Source of the DNA: Nannochloropsis salina CCMP1776
Taxonomy: Eukaryota > Sar > Eustigmatophyceae > Eustigmatales > Monodopsidaceae
Direction: 5' to 3'
Assembly: GCA_004565275.1 (NCBI GenBank)
Contig: SDOX01000010.1
Span: 354 to 61,863, forward strand
Length of the DNA stretch: 61,510 nucleotides
Numbering within the stretch: the first letter of the stretch is position 1; each line of letters starts with the position of its first letter. The notes below the pieces were generated by a model, which saw nothing but the letters and a program-made list of their open reading frames with translations, did not search any database and was not told where the DNA came from. A program made the translations under genes and the position numbers. This document shows positions 32,789 through 44,800 of this stretch, piece by piece.

Positions 32789-35662
32789 CTACAGTGAAAT
32801 GCTCTTTTTCCCCTTCCCCGCCATGAAGGAGTGTACTTCAGTCAGGGTTGCTTGCGGATCGATCGCCCCCGGCCCTTGACACACCATGGCACCGCATGCA
32901 CAGGCAAATCGAACGACCTCCTCTATCCCCCCTTCCTTCCCTCCCTCGAGCAAGCGCGGTTCGTTGACGAGTTGGTGCAACAACCCAGCGACAAACGCAT
33001 CTCCGGCACCCGTTGTATCGATGGCCTGAACGTCGAAGGCATCCATCTCGCCAGTGTGCCCCCCCACCTTCCACGCCAACTTTCCCCCGCCATCTGTCAC
33101 CAGCACCGCCGGCTTTTGCGGCAGGGCCTCACTGATAACGTGAGGACGTGTCTCGGCGTCGAAGAGCCACTCTGCTTCCTCCTTGGCGAACTTGACCAGG
33201 GAGGCTTTCGAGAGGAGGGGACGAATAGCGGCAAGGGCCTGAGAGAAGAAGTGGAGAAGAAGGTGAAATGAATACTAAAAGACTAAGGTACGCGAGACTG
33301 GCAGAGGCTAAGGCATGGAAGAAGCTACGGTGTCGGTCTACAAGCAGGAAATCGCCCAGGAGAGGCGCCGTGCCTTTTGACGCGGCGCGTGCTCGAACAT
33401 ACGGCAGTCAGCGCCTTCTACTTTCTCCGTCCCTATCCGCTTACCGCAGGCGAAGGCCCTTCGGAGGGATGGCTGTGTCCCTCCCAAAACGTCGGGCGCC
33501 AATTGATGTCCAGGGCTACCTTAACACCTGCCCCCTCCGCCCAGCTAACTGCCGCCTGGGGGTAAGAGGACAAGGACGGTACAAAGGCATTAAAGTTAGT
33601 ACGGAGGGAGAAATCAATAGGGATTTGAGGCAGTAACGAAATGCTTTGTCCATCGATCGATATCTGAGGAGACTTTATCACGTTTATCACGTAGGTCTTA
33701 GAAGCCTTTCTCCCCCACCTGCAAGGCGTCAGCCGAGAGGGCGCTCGCCAAAGGTAACGTCCCAATCAGAAGCCATTGTGCCGCGGGAAGGAAGCGAGGG
33801 AGGGCTCGAAGGAGGGCAAGGGGGTCCACGGCCTGGTCCGCGTAGCCCTCCCCGGACCGATCGCCGAGAAAGCCTCCAAATTCCCTGTCTCCCGACGAGT
33901 CTCGCTCGACCAGCACGACGCGAGAGGGGCGAACGGGGTCCCATTGAAGAGCGTCGATATTAATATGCCGGTTCTGGAGGAAGATAGGGGGAAAAGGAAG
34001 GAAGGAGGGAGGGAGGGAGGGAGGGAGGGAGGGAGGGAGGGAGGGAGGGAGGGAGGGAGGGAGGGAGGGAGGGANNNNNNNNNNNNNNNNNNNNNNNNNN
34101 NNNNNNNNNNNNNNNNNNNNNNNNNNNNNNNNNNNNNNNNNNNNNNNNNNNNNNNNNNNNNNNNNNNNNNNNNNGTACGTACGTACGTACGTACGTACGT
34201 ACGTACGTACGTACGTACGTACGTACGTACGTACGTACGTACGTACGTACGTACGTACGTACGTACGTACGTACGTACGTACGTACGTACGTACGTACGT
34301 ACGTACGTACGTACGTACGTACGTACGTACGTACGTACGTACGTACGTACGTACGTACGTACGTACGTACGTACGTACGTACGTACGTACGTACGTACGT
34401 ACGTACGTACGTACGTACGTACGTACGTACGTACGTACGTACGTACGTACGTACGTACGTACGTACGTACGTACGTACGTACGTACGTACGTACGTACGT
34501 ACGTACGTACGTACGTACGTACGTACGTACGTACGTACGTACGTACGTACGTACGTACGTACGTACGTACGTACGTACGTACGTACGTACGTACGTACGT
34601 ACGTACGTACGTACGTACGTACGTACGTACGTACGTACGTACGTACGTACGTACGTACGTACGTACGTACGTACGTACGTACGTACGTACGTACGTACGT
34701 ACGTACGTACGTACGTACGTACGTACGTACGTACGTACGTACGTACGTACGTACGTACGTACGTACGTACGTACGTACGTACGTACGTACGTACGTACGT
34801 ACGTACGTACGTACGTACGTACGTACGTACGTACGTACGTACGTACGTACGTACGTACGTACGTACGTACGTACGTACGTACGTACGTACGTACGTACGT
34901 ACGTACGTACGTACGTACGTACGTACGTACGTACGTACGTACGTACGTACGTACGTACGTACGTACGTACGTACGTACGTACGTACGTACGTACGTACGT
35001 ACGTACGTACGTACGTACGTACGTACGTACGTACGTACGTACGTACGTACGTACGTACGTACGTACGTACGTACGTACGTACGTACGTACGTACGTACTA
35101 CTACTACTACTACTACTACTACTACCACTCTACTCTCNCTCTCTCCTCTCCGTTATTCTTCTTCACCTTAAAAACTTCTAAGAACTGCCTTCCAATCTCA
35201 TCCTCGCCCAGGCGCCCCAGGAAAGCCACCGAAGTGCCCAGCTTGGCCAATCCACACGCTACGTTCGCGGGAGCGCCACCGAGGCGATCATCCTGACCTC
35301 AGTATAACAGGATGATGAGTGCGCGGAGATATGAGGGTACGATGGAGTATGGGATTGCTCGTATCAGGGCTGATACGTTGGGTCAAAATTCGGCTGGACG
35401 AAGGGCAAGGGAGGTCTTGTCGAAAACGTACCACGGGCAGATCAGTCGCCGGGTCACCACCCAAGGGTCCCAGACGGTCAACAAGGGCCTCCCCGTAGCA
35501 AAGCACCTTAGGAGGCTCCATCCCCGTTGACATGCGCAGGCGGAGGCGGCGGGAGGGGGAGGAACTCGCAGCATGTGAGGATGAAGACGCTAGAAGGTGC
35601 GAGGACGTGAAAGCCTGGAGGGCCAGTAAGCAACAGGGATTATACAAATGAGCACACGTCAT
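32789..35662 (-). CDS. PfkB-family sugar kinase (fructokinase-like)
   Basis: Five phase-0 exons: 35662-35432, 35292-35167, 33973-33719, 33555-33445, 33238-32789; 390 residues. Family marks: KVLCYGEALVDRLG near the N-terminus, the di-Gly substrate block LGGAPANVACGLAKLG and FLGRLGEDEIGRQF (PfkB signature 1), DINWRPTFW in the middle, and AIDTTGAGDAF near residue 321 (signature 2: anion hole GAG and catalytic Asp). These enzymes phosphorylate furanose sugars or related substrates with ATP; the set of motifs is closest to fructokinases. The first ~43 residues are Ser-rich with a hydrophobic start (LLALQAFTSSHLLASSSS) and may be a targeting signal. Intron 2 (35166-33974) contains GGGA repeats, an assembly gap and the GTAC array, so its true length is unknown. 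Confidence in function is high, in the exact substrate low. Confidence 0.9.
34003..34074. repeat. GGGA tetranucleotide repeat
   Basis: Uninterrupted GGGA/GAGG run next to the assembly gap, inside intron 2 of the PfkB kinase. Read in the gene's own direction it is TCCC-rich and leads to the acceptor CCTCCAG. Confidence 0.95.
34075..34174. other. Assembly gap, exactly 100 N
   Basis: 100 consecutive N, the conventional placeholder for a gap of unknown size, between a GGGA repeat and a GTAC repeat. A further single N sits at 35138. Confidence 0.98.
34175..35098. repeat. Perfect GTAC tetranucleotide array, 231 units
   Basis: 924 bases of GTAC with no interruption. The unit is its own reverse complement, so either strand can fold back on itself. 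It lies wholly within intron 2 of the PfkB kinase. It is followed without a break by a TAC trinucleotide run. Confidence 0.97.
35096..35125. repeat. TAC trinucleotide run at the end of the GTAC array
   Basis: About ten TAC units continuing directly from the GTAC array, then a CT-rich stretch with one ambiguous base at 35138. Confidence 0.9.
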
Positions 35663-36158
35663 GCCAGCCCTCGTATTACTCGATACTGTGCTCTAAAACG
35701 AACCTGTAGGTGGAAGGGCATGGGTAGGAGGAGTGCCACTAAAAAAGCTGTTGACCACAGTGGAAAAACTCTAAAGCTTTTTTGTCCTTTGACTTTGATC
35801 TCCATTCCGCTAGAATCTACAGTGGATTCACGCTCCTCAATACACCTGTCGTTTGGAAAAGGCAGTTCAGGAATGGATGAGACGGCACAATAAGTTGTCG
35901 TTGATGCACATGCCTGAGTGTGACGCCATCATTTAACGCTCGCTCCTGCCTTGTTCCAAGCAGTCCCGACATTTCAAGATGCAAATAAGACGATTAATGT
36001 TTCGTACCTGACTCGTTGTACTTTCTTACAGGCAAAAACATAGCAGCAGGGAAAAATACCGCTCAATAAGTAGGCTAACTACTCACTTGCGTCTTTTTTT
36101 CTGGCTTTGATTCGAGCTTGTTTTCATATTCGTGCGGTCCAAAACACGGGGGTCAGCA
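35663..36158. promoter_or_regulatory. Divergent promoter between PfkB kinase and permease genes
   Basis: 496 bases between divergent starts (35662 minus, 36159 plus). No gene and no recognised promoter element seen. Confidence 0.45.
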
Positions 36159-39100
36159 ATGGAGGAGACTTCGAGATACGAAGAAGAACAATTGAACAAT
36201 GGAGACACCGATAGTCCGAGTGAGCGGTCTTTTCTTTTGCCAACTGCATTGGTGGTGCGTTCACTCTCGTCTGAAAGTCAGGTAGGACGGCACGTAGGGC
36301 TGTTGGAAACTTCGTGCTCTAAGAGATCGAGGCGTTATGTCATCATTTTCGGAGATGTCTTGCACGTCCAGAATTTAATATAAAAGCGACGAGTACATTC
36401 ATGTAGGGACAATCACGACCGATAAGATAGGGAAGGCGAGCAGGAAGAGAGCGAACAGAAGGCGCTTGGCGCCTGATATGATCTCTCGTGTACCCAAACT
36501 CGAAAACATCTCATCACTCCGTCCTCTCAGGCACACTATTCTTCTCTTCATATTTTCCCCTTACCCTTGTCTTAGTATGCGAGCCTAGGAGGCCCCGCCA
36601 CGCCCTCCTGCTCTCCAGCGGCGGCTGACAAGGAGTCAACGAGACTGCGGAAGCGACCGAGGAAATTGCAAGGGTATGTGGGGCTCAATGCTGAGAGGCG
36701 CTCCGGGAACTTGGTCGCGGTCTGGAGGAAATAGGGAGGGAAACAGCCAGGGATGCAGAATAAGGGTTCCGAATAAGTTTGTCTTGCCGTCTCCTTTGCG
36801 GAGCTCTCATGCACTTTCAAGACTTGAACGTCCTCCCTATCTTACACGCATTCATCGTATAACCCGCAACAGGCGGCTGGCGCTGGATATCAATCTTTTG
36901 ACAGCCTTGAACGGGCCGGCCTCGTTCGCAATCCCTTGGTAATCGTGGGGGGTGTCTGAGGAGAAACCTGGACTTTCAAGTGCTGTCACATTCCTCTCTA
37001 CTCCTTGTCCGTCTTGGTCACGTATCGTTCCTTTCTACTCCTTGGCAGTCATTGTCTTTTGTTTCTCCCTTTTGCCCTCCTTCGGCGCGCCCCATCGCCT
37101 CCACCCCAGCGTCTTGACGTCTTTGCCCTCCCTGTCCCCCGATCCACCATGGCGGCGCCTTCCCCCGTCCCTTTGACAGGGCCTTCCAGGAGGCCGGGCT
37201 TGTGGCCGGAGTGCTCGGGGTGCTCGCGGTGGCTTTCTTCTCCTACACCACCTTGCTCCTTCTGATTCGGTCCGTGCAAATAATGCCGGTTGGAGGGGGG
37301 GCTAGGCAGAGAGGACATTGGCCTGGGCAGTAGACTTGCGACAGCTCGCCTCCTCGCTGCTCGATTGTGGCCCGCGTGGGAGGAGGGAGGGGGTCGCGGC
37401 CTCACACCTGCGTGCGGGCGTCGCTGGAGGGAAGGGCGTGAAATAATGGGAGTGGGAGGGATAACGTCAGAGCCGCCGGTCCTTAGGCGTCTTCCCGGTC
37501 GCGTCTCGGTCGCTCGGCCAGAAGCAGATGGGCTGTAGGCGCGCTGACAAATTTGGTTGAATGGCAGGGCTCTCACCTCCCTTACCTTTTGGCCCCTCTC
37601 ACGCAGGGCCAAGCGCTTCTTGTCGGGGGGTCCGCCCGCGCTGGAGGCGAGGGAAAGGATGGGTAGGGAGGGAAAGAGGAGAGACGCGGGAGTGGAGGCA
37701 GTGGCGGGCGAGAAAGGAGGAAACGGGTGAGTCCGGGACGTGTATGCGCGAGGAATATGCAGTAATTGGGTTGTGATAGATCGATCGCCGTAGAGAGGTC
37801 ATTGCATACGCTTGGGATGGGGGAGAGGGCTTCGAGCAACACGACGAAAGGAAAGCCAAAATGTGCGGCGGGGGAAGGGGGCTCTGGGGCCATAGGTGGG
37901 CACCAGAGGAAATGAAGGCATGATACCAGATATGTTGTAATTTACAGGCTCTCGGAAGCGGCGTCGGCGGTTGTAACCGTCCTATCGTCCGTGCAGGACC
38001 AGGCAGGAGCGGGGCCTGTGGACCTGCAGCTGACCTACGCGGAGGTAGGAAGGGGAGAGGATGGAGGCACAGGGGCTGGAGAGAGGAAAAGAGGCATGCC
38101 GAGCGGGAGAAGGGCAAGAGAAGTAGTAGGCCTGGGGTCGGTAGACGTAGCCGGGCGGGGCTTGGAAGGGGAGGGCGCAGGTTGACGACAAGTGTTTAAA
38201 AGGGGCCGTGCTTGACACGTGAGAAGGCGTGAAAGTGTTTGGACGGCAGATATTCTCAGAGGTACCCTCGGCACATGTCTCGTGCTCCACATCGTACAAA
38301 AAACCTCGCCGCTGCGTGACCTCATGACTCCCACACGGACCCCCCCCCAGGTGGCAGCCCTCGCCCTTGGGCCCCCAGCCTCCCTCCTCGTCAAGGCGGC
38401 CACCTGTGTTTCTTGTCTTGGCGCCTGTGCCGCCTACATCACTTTCGTTGCCGGGATGCTGCTTCAGCTCTTTCCGGCATGGAGCGAGGTGCGTCGACGG
38501 ACGGGTGGGACGATGGGAGGTAGGGGGAGAAGACGGACAGAGGGAGGGAAGGAAGCAAGAAGGTGAGGCTTTGGGTGCTGCCGCCGTGGACAGATGGGGG
38601 GTATGGAAGGGACGAGGGGGAGGCTGCCTTGGAGACGCGTATATAAAGCTATATAATGTTGAGTCTAGAATAGTAGATGGTCTAACGTGGCAAAATGATG
38701 CCTCGTGGCGAGGGAGGGCGGGCGACGTGAAAGAAATGGGCATCCATGCACAAGAATCAGGAGGACACGGCAGAAGGGAGGTCGTAAAATTTCCCTGCAT
38801 CCTCGACTTGGCTTTGCTTGACCTCTGGCCTGCTCTCTCCCCCCTATTCAGAGGGGAATCCTCTTGGCCCTTCTGCCGCCCTTCGTCCTCCTCTCCTGGG
38901 TCCGCGGCTTCCGGCGCCTCTCCTTTTTGAATGCGCTGGGAAATGCCTCGCTCGTTCTAGGTAAGCCGAGACGGGCGGACAGGAGGACGCTCGCTGAGCC
39001 TGGGGAGCACGGGACTGTGGTTCGGGAGGAGTGGGGGAAGGAGAGAGCTACAAAAGTGTCGGATAGAGGCCGATCAGGAGAAGGATGTTTTGATGGGATG

Positions 39101-40792
39101 CAGGGAGGAGGACAGGTGGTGGGGATGTAAAAAAGTGTTGCCCCTGACCAAGCCCCCTCCCCCATACCAGGCATTGTCGCCATTTTCCTCGACGGTTTTT
39201 CTCGTCTCGTAGCTCCCTCATCCTCCACTTTCTCCCCCGTCTCATCCTCCTTGTCCTCCGCTCCTAAGCCTCCCATCCCTACGGCCCTGTCCCCCGCTCC
39301 CTCCTCGCCCTCGTTTTCCCTCTCCGCCCGCGGTATCCACCTTGTACGACCCCAAACCCTCCTACTCTTTTTTGGGCCCACCGCTTTTCTTTTTGTTGTC
39401 CACTACTGTAAGTATGCAGGGTATAGCAAACACGAACGAAAGGACATGGCAAGGAGGGACTGACGTAGGATGGGACTTAGGCCAACGGCCAAGATGCTGG
39501 ATTCTATCTCAAGGGTGGAAGAGCGCCCCGACCAAGGGAGTTCGAGCACGCACACGACCTCATGGCTGCGTTCGTCGACTTGCTTCCTCTCCCCGAAACC
39601 CAAACTCTTTTATCCCTCCCCTTCCTCCCTTCCGCGCTTTCAGGCGCTCTCCCGATCGAATCCGAGGCGAAACGTCCCGAAGACTTCAAGCGGGCGCTAG
39701 GACTCTCCATGAGCCTCACAGCCGCCCTGGACGTGGCTATCGGGTAAGGAAATTAAGGTTTAAAGGCGTTTGTCATCACGGGAGGGGTAGTGAGAGGAAG
39801 GATGGGAAGCCTCCTGCATCTGTTTCCCTTCTCTCAACTCTGCTCGCATCCAAGGTAGCCGTTGAGACGCTTGACGCGATTCCTTTTCATATCCAATGGT
39901 TTGAACCTCCTCGTCCTTTTCCTCAGAGCGGCTGGCTACATCTTCTACGGGGGACTGTCCCCCTTGGTGAGGGACCAGGCAGGGCAAGTGGTACCCGGAT
40001 GTGAGCGACCCGTGTGCGATAACGGTGCGTATTGGAGTGGCCATGGTCCTGAGTCTTTCAGGAGAAAGGATGAAGGACAGACACGTGCATGTGTGCTTCT
40101 AAGACGAGCGGGCAACTGGACGCAAGAGGGACATCGAAGCCCAAGCGATGCGAGACGTTGGCATGGCTTCTCGGCCAGTTCGAGAAGGGAGTCGAGACCT
40201 TTGACGTCTCCCTTGAAATTTCTTCCCCCTTTAAGTCCTCAAAAACATCAGCCCCGGACCCCTCAAAACTATCATCTTCGCCGCGTTTTCTATCAATCTG
40301 ACGTTGACCTACATCATCATGCTGGCCCCGCCTCGGGAGTACGTGGAAGAGGCGATGGTCCGAGGCGACAGGTACGTACGTTGGCAGGAGTGGAGTGTCG
40401 GGTCGTCTCTGGAGGGTGGTATCATTCTGCACACGGTTGTTATTGTGAATAGAAGCACCCCTTTAAAAAGACCTACAACGCGTGCCTATCTGAACAGTAT
40501 AATTTCAAGCAAATGGCAGAGAAATATATGGCGTTCAGTCCTCGTCATCTTCACCTTCATGGTCGCTTCCTCTGTCCATCAGTTTGGCCTTATCACTGCC
40601 TTTGTAGGGGCAATCACCGACACTCTGCAAGGCTTTGTGCTCCCACCCTTGATTTATGCTGCCACCTTTGCCGTTTGGATGCCAAAGGTAGAGAAGGCGC
40701 TAATGATTACCATGAGTACGCTCGGTATCGTGTTGATGCTGACCGCCACGTATCAGAATATGAGGGAGTTGGAGAACTTGGTCCTCAGGTAA
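36159..40792 (+). CDS. Amino acid/auxin permease (AAAP) family transporter
   Basis: Thirteen exons: 36159-36281, 36576-36673, 36873-36938, 37180-37269, 37607-37726, 37948-38044, 38351-38488, 38852-38960, 39171-39407, 39644-39743, 39927-40024, 40236-40371, 40453-40792; 583 residues with phases consistent throughout. An acidic/Ser-rich cytosolic N-terminus leads into a first membrane helix, INLLTALNGPASFAIPW, the AAAP pattern in which Asn, Gly and Pro-Trp mark the helix break. AFQEAGLVAGVLGVLAVAFF follows and more hydrophobic helices come in exons 7, 8, 9, 12 and 13 (about 10-11 in all). Charged inserts occur in exons 5 and 9. The family moves amino acids with protons or sodium, often at vacuole or plasma membrane. 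Several introns carry GGGA after the donor. The exon 4 donor is GTCCGT. Confidence 0.85.
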
Positions 40793-41804
40793 TCGATTGA
40801 TAACAAAGTGAATCTGTGCATATTCAAAGTAAATCAAGAAATTCAGGAGTGTTCTTTTCCTAGTTGCTCAGAAAGGAATTCTGACCGTGACCCACATCGA
40901 CTGTTCTATTCCCAAGCAATTACCACGGGCTCACGGTGAGATACTTGAAGCGACAGCATGCGCAATTACAGTGCGCTCAATCATCGCAGCTCCGATCACT
41001 CGCTGTCCCCTCCCCATGGTGTGATACGTCCAATCTTCGAGCCTGCCCGCGCAATTGGGCCCTAGAAGGATAATAATATCCGAGATGAGTTCCTAAATGC
41101 TCTGCTCTGGCCTTGATACGTGCCACTGCTTCCAGTCGAAAAGGTTCCTCTTCCACGTTTATTCTTTGATCCTTCTCAGATCCCTTTTCCTTTTTTGTGA
41201 TCGACTTTCCATATGCGTTCATTGTGAAAACATCACAGAAATTACAGCCAAGATCTAGCATAGCGTTCATGTCACAGGTTGCAGCAGACAAAGAAATGAT
41301 ATCGCCAATTATATGCGCGAGACAAAACATTTAAAAAAATCGAAAAAAAAAAACCAATAGGCTCGGAAAAAGTAGAAACCCATGCTTTCGTGTACAAATC
41401 GCTGCAGTGTCCACAATTTAGAGCCCGAATTCATATTGTCATGAGAAGTACTATTATTACTCACCATTTAGTGATCTGGGCTGCGCGGACGCTCTTGATT
41501 TCCCCTATTTTCCACTTCTCTCAGCTCACCGGACGCGACACAAACACAGGACTAGCACTCGCCCGTTGGCGGCAACTCGGGAGGCACTTGTGTTCTTTTT
41601 TCATCCATAGCGTTTCGGACGTCACCCGTCTCGGCAGGGTGCTTGTCTTTGACATGTGAAATGACAAAGATGACCGTGAGGCTCAAATAGGAGAGCATAC
41701 GAGGTGTCGCGGCCCACAGAGCCACCACATCGATCCCCTCCTTGAATATATTTATCGCCCACAATTTATTCCTTCCCGGTCTTTCCAACACAATACCCCT
41801 ATAG
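40793..41804. other. Intergenic, 1 kb
   Basis: A minus-strand frame at 40977-41330 (117 residues, Cys-containing start, basic end) has no recognised domain and no signal of coding beyond being open, so it is not called. The rest shows A-runs at ~41335-41350 and no gene. Confidence 0.4.
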
Positions 41805-44800
41805 ATGGGCAGCGACGATGGTGAGGAGCAGGATGAGAAGCATAGCGAGGCCTTAATCCTCGCAGATATAGAAACTTTGGCTTGTCGGGTGAGTAGTGGG
41901 GACGAGGAGAGGTGGTAGATGAGGTGCGGTTTGAATGTTGAGGATTGCTTACGCCTCTCATTTTTCCAATTTACATGCGCCTCTTTTCCGCCTACAGATC
42001 TCGGTTGGTGCTATATTAAGGCCTCAGAGCGACGAACTCTTAAAAGGCTTCGAAAAGAGGATGATCGGGTAGGTTGATATCTCCCTGACGCCTTCAGCGA
42101 AGGGGGAGGGAGGGACGGAGGGAGGGAGAAAGGCAAGGGAGAGGAGAACAAAAGGGTGCAAATGTCACCGTCGTACTCATGTGAGCTGCCGCAATCTCAG
42201 GTACGAATCCTGTTTCCGGGAATTGACTGCCACCTCTTCCACTTTACTCGCCCGCATCGCCGCGCTCCGATCGCACGCGTGGGGAGTCCCCCAGGGGCCT
42301 CCAGCGGGCGTCAAGAGAGGGGAAGGTAGTGGTAAGCACAAACATACAAGGGTCAGGCAGCTAATATGGCTATAATCCGCAATCCTTTTGCTTTCGAGAA
42401 GCCAGAGATTTCCAGCGCGCCCCTCACTCGCCCGCGCCCTATCCTCCGTCTGTTTTCTTCCCGCACCGCACGTCCTCCCGTCTCACCCCGTTCCTCCCTC
42501 CCTTTACATCACTCCTTCATGCCTTTTTGCTGTTTCTTGTCCTTCAGCAGCCATGGATGGGTCAGAGCGGGGGGGCAGGGAGGCCGTGGACGGCTGCCTG
42601 GAGGCGCTTGCCATGCAGGTTCAGGTGCAGCTCAGCCAGGTGGAAGGGCTCGAGCTCGCGCTGAAGGGAGAGTGGAAAGGTGCGAGGGGAGGGGGAGGGC
42701 GGGGAGAATCGTGAGGCTAGATCAGTCGCCGTTGAATCGGGGATGCGACGTCCGTGAGGCTGGTATGGGCGTTCCCTTATACCCGCACTCTTCCTTCCTT
42801 CCCCAGAGCGTGGGGCCTTGACAGCACGACTGGCTCCTCGTCCACTACCTCCCTCCTCCTTGTCAGGGGGCCTGAGGAGTGCGGAGGGCCGGGAGGGGGG
42901 GGAGGGGGAGAGAGATGACGGGGGGGGGGAGTGGTCGCTGTTGGCAGAGAGGTTGGAGCAGCTGGGCGTGCATCGACTGGCTGCAGCGCTCAAGGCCGTG
43001 GCGGGTGAGGAGGGAGGGAGGGAGGGAGGGAGGGAGGGAGGGAGGGAGGGAGGGAGGGAGGGAGGCGAGGGAAGGTGGGTGGGGGAAAGCGAGAGGTACA
43101 CCATTCTCTCTCCGCCCCTCTGACATCCGCAACCCCCCTCCCCTCGCACAGAACGTTCTAGAACGAGCAGCGCGGCGTCCTCCCCCTCCAACTCCACCGC
43201 GCCATCCCCCGCTCCCTCCCTGACCGCCCGCCCTCCCTCCATCTGCGAAGAAGGAGCAGGTGGGAGGGAGGGCGATGAGGAGGGCGGGAGGGAGAGGCCA
43301 TCGGGGCGAGGGCAAGAGGGTCTAGCCTCCCTGGGGCCTGGTGAAGAGGAGGGTGCAGCCCTCCCTCCCTCCCCCTCTCCCTCCCCTCCTTGCTCTCGAC
43401 CAGCCTCGCCCCTGTCGCTGGCGGCGCTATCAGAGCGGAGAGAAGGGGAGATCGAGGCCCTGCGTCAGCAGCGGGCGGCTCAGGTAGGGAAGGAGGGGAA
43501 GGGGGAGCCTGTCGGCGCGGGATCCTCACGAAGAAATTCCGGGATAATAGGCCACCAGGGCAAGCGCCCTTGAAACTGCTTTAGCGGAGGAAGAAGAGCG
43601 GCAATCGCAACGCGTGGAACAAGCGCGGGAACTCTCTCGTATAGGTACCCCTCCCGTCCTCCCTCCCCTCCTCCCTCTCCTCCTCCCTCCATCCTTCCCT
43701 CCCTGGCTTTTCAACTCGCGCGAATCCTTGTAGGTCACTGGCGTCTCAGACAGTTGACTCCCTCCAACGGCCCTCCCTCCCCGTTTCCCCCCCTCCCCCC
43801 CCCCTCCGATCCAGCCCATGACATAACGAGGCTGGCAAGGCGCTTGCAGCTCTTCGGAATCCGAAGGCTGGCGAGTGTGCTGAAGAGGAGGGAAGAAGGA
43901 AGGAAGGGGGGGGCGTGGTTCGCGTGGAGGAAGGTGCTGACGGAGGGAGGGAAGGGAAGGAGGGAAGGGAAGGAGGAGGGAAGGTTGCTGCCGTCGAGCG
44001 AGGAAGAAGAGGGGGGAGATCGAATGGAGAGGGAGGAAAAGGAGGAGGAGGAGGAAAGTGCATGTGTCTGGGCCTCGTGGGCGAAGGAGGACGTGGTGGC
44101 AGGGAAAGAGATGGAGGTAGGTCTCTTGGCTGAGAGGAGATAGGGACGGCAGGAGGGACGAGTAAGAGAGAGGAGGAGGTGGAAGTCAGATAGATACTCT
44201 ACGCATGGTCTCGGACACGGCGGGAGGCACCCGGTTTACGTCTCCTCTACCCCCCCCCCTCCCTCCCTCAGGACCCTGGTGAGGGAGATTCGGCGTCGAC
44301 AAGGCGCCTTGGAGGGCCTGATGCGTGCCGTGGAGGAGGAGGAGCGAGGCCGCTTTTGGGGCCCGGGACAGGGTCTCAGTGGCAGGGGAGGGGCGGGGGC
44401 GGGGGCGGGGGAGGAAGGAAAGGAGGGAGGGGAGCTTCCAGCCTTGCTGCTGACGCGCTGTCAAGGTGAGTGGCGGGGCTCTTGGAGGTCCTGATCCTCC
44501 TTCTCACGCCATCTACGATCCCCCACCTCCTCCCTCCTGCCTTCCTATCCTCCTCCCTCCCTCCCTCCCTCCCTCTCTCAGACCCTGCATCGGCCCCGGC
44601 CTTGGCCTCCCTCCTGGCCAGAGCCAAGAGCATGGCAGTAGAAGCCATACGGAGGGCCTTTCAGGAGCTGGTCTCTGAGGCGAGTGGGGCGGGAGAAGGA
44701 AAGAGAGGGAGGGAGGGAGGGGGGAGGGAGGGACTACAAATGATCATGACCGTTTCCTCCGGTGCTCTTCTCACAGGATGAGGACCTGGACCTGAGTCAG

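Noticed and set aside
33698-35296. Very long frames on both strands with Val-Arg-Thr-Tyr repeats
   Set aside because: They are read-through of the GTAC array and the N gap; only the non-repeat edges are true exons of the PfkB kinase.
37982-38800. 272-residue minus-strand frame
   Set aside because: Antisense to exons 6-7 and introns of the permease gene; Pro/Ser-rich with no domain.
40977-41330. 117-residue minus-strand frame
   Set aside because: No recognised domain, no splice partners, and composition no different from surrounding non-coding sequence.
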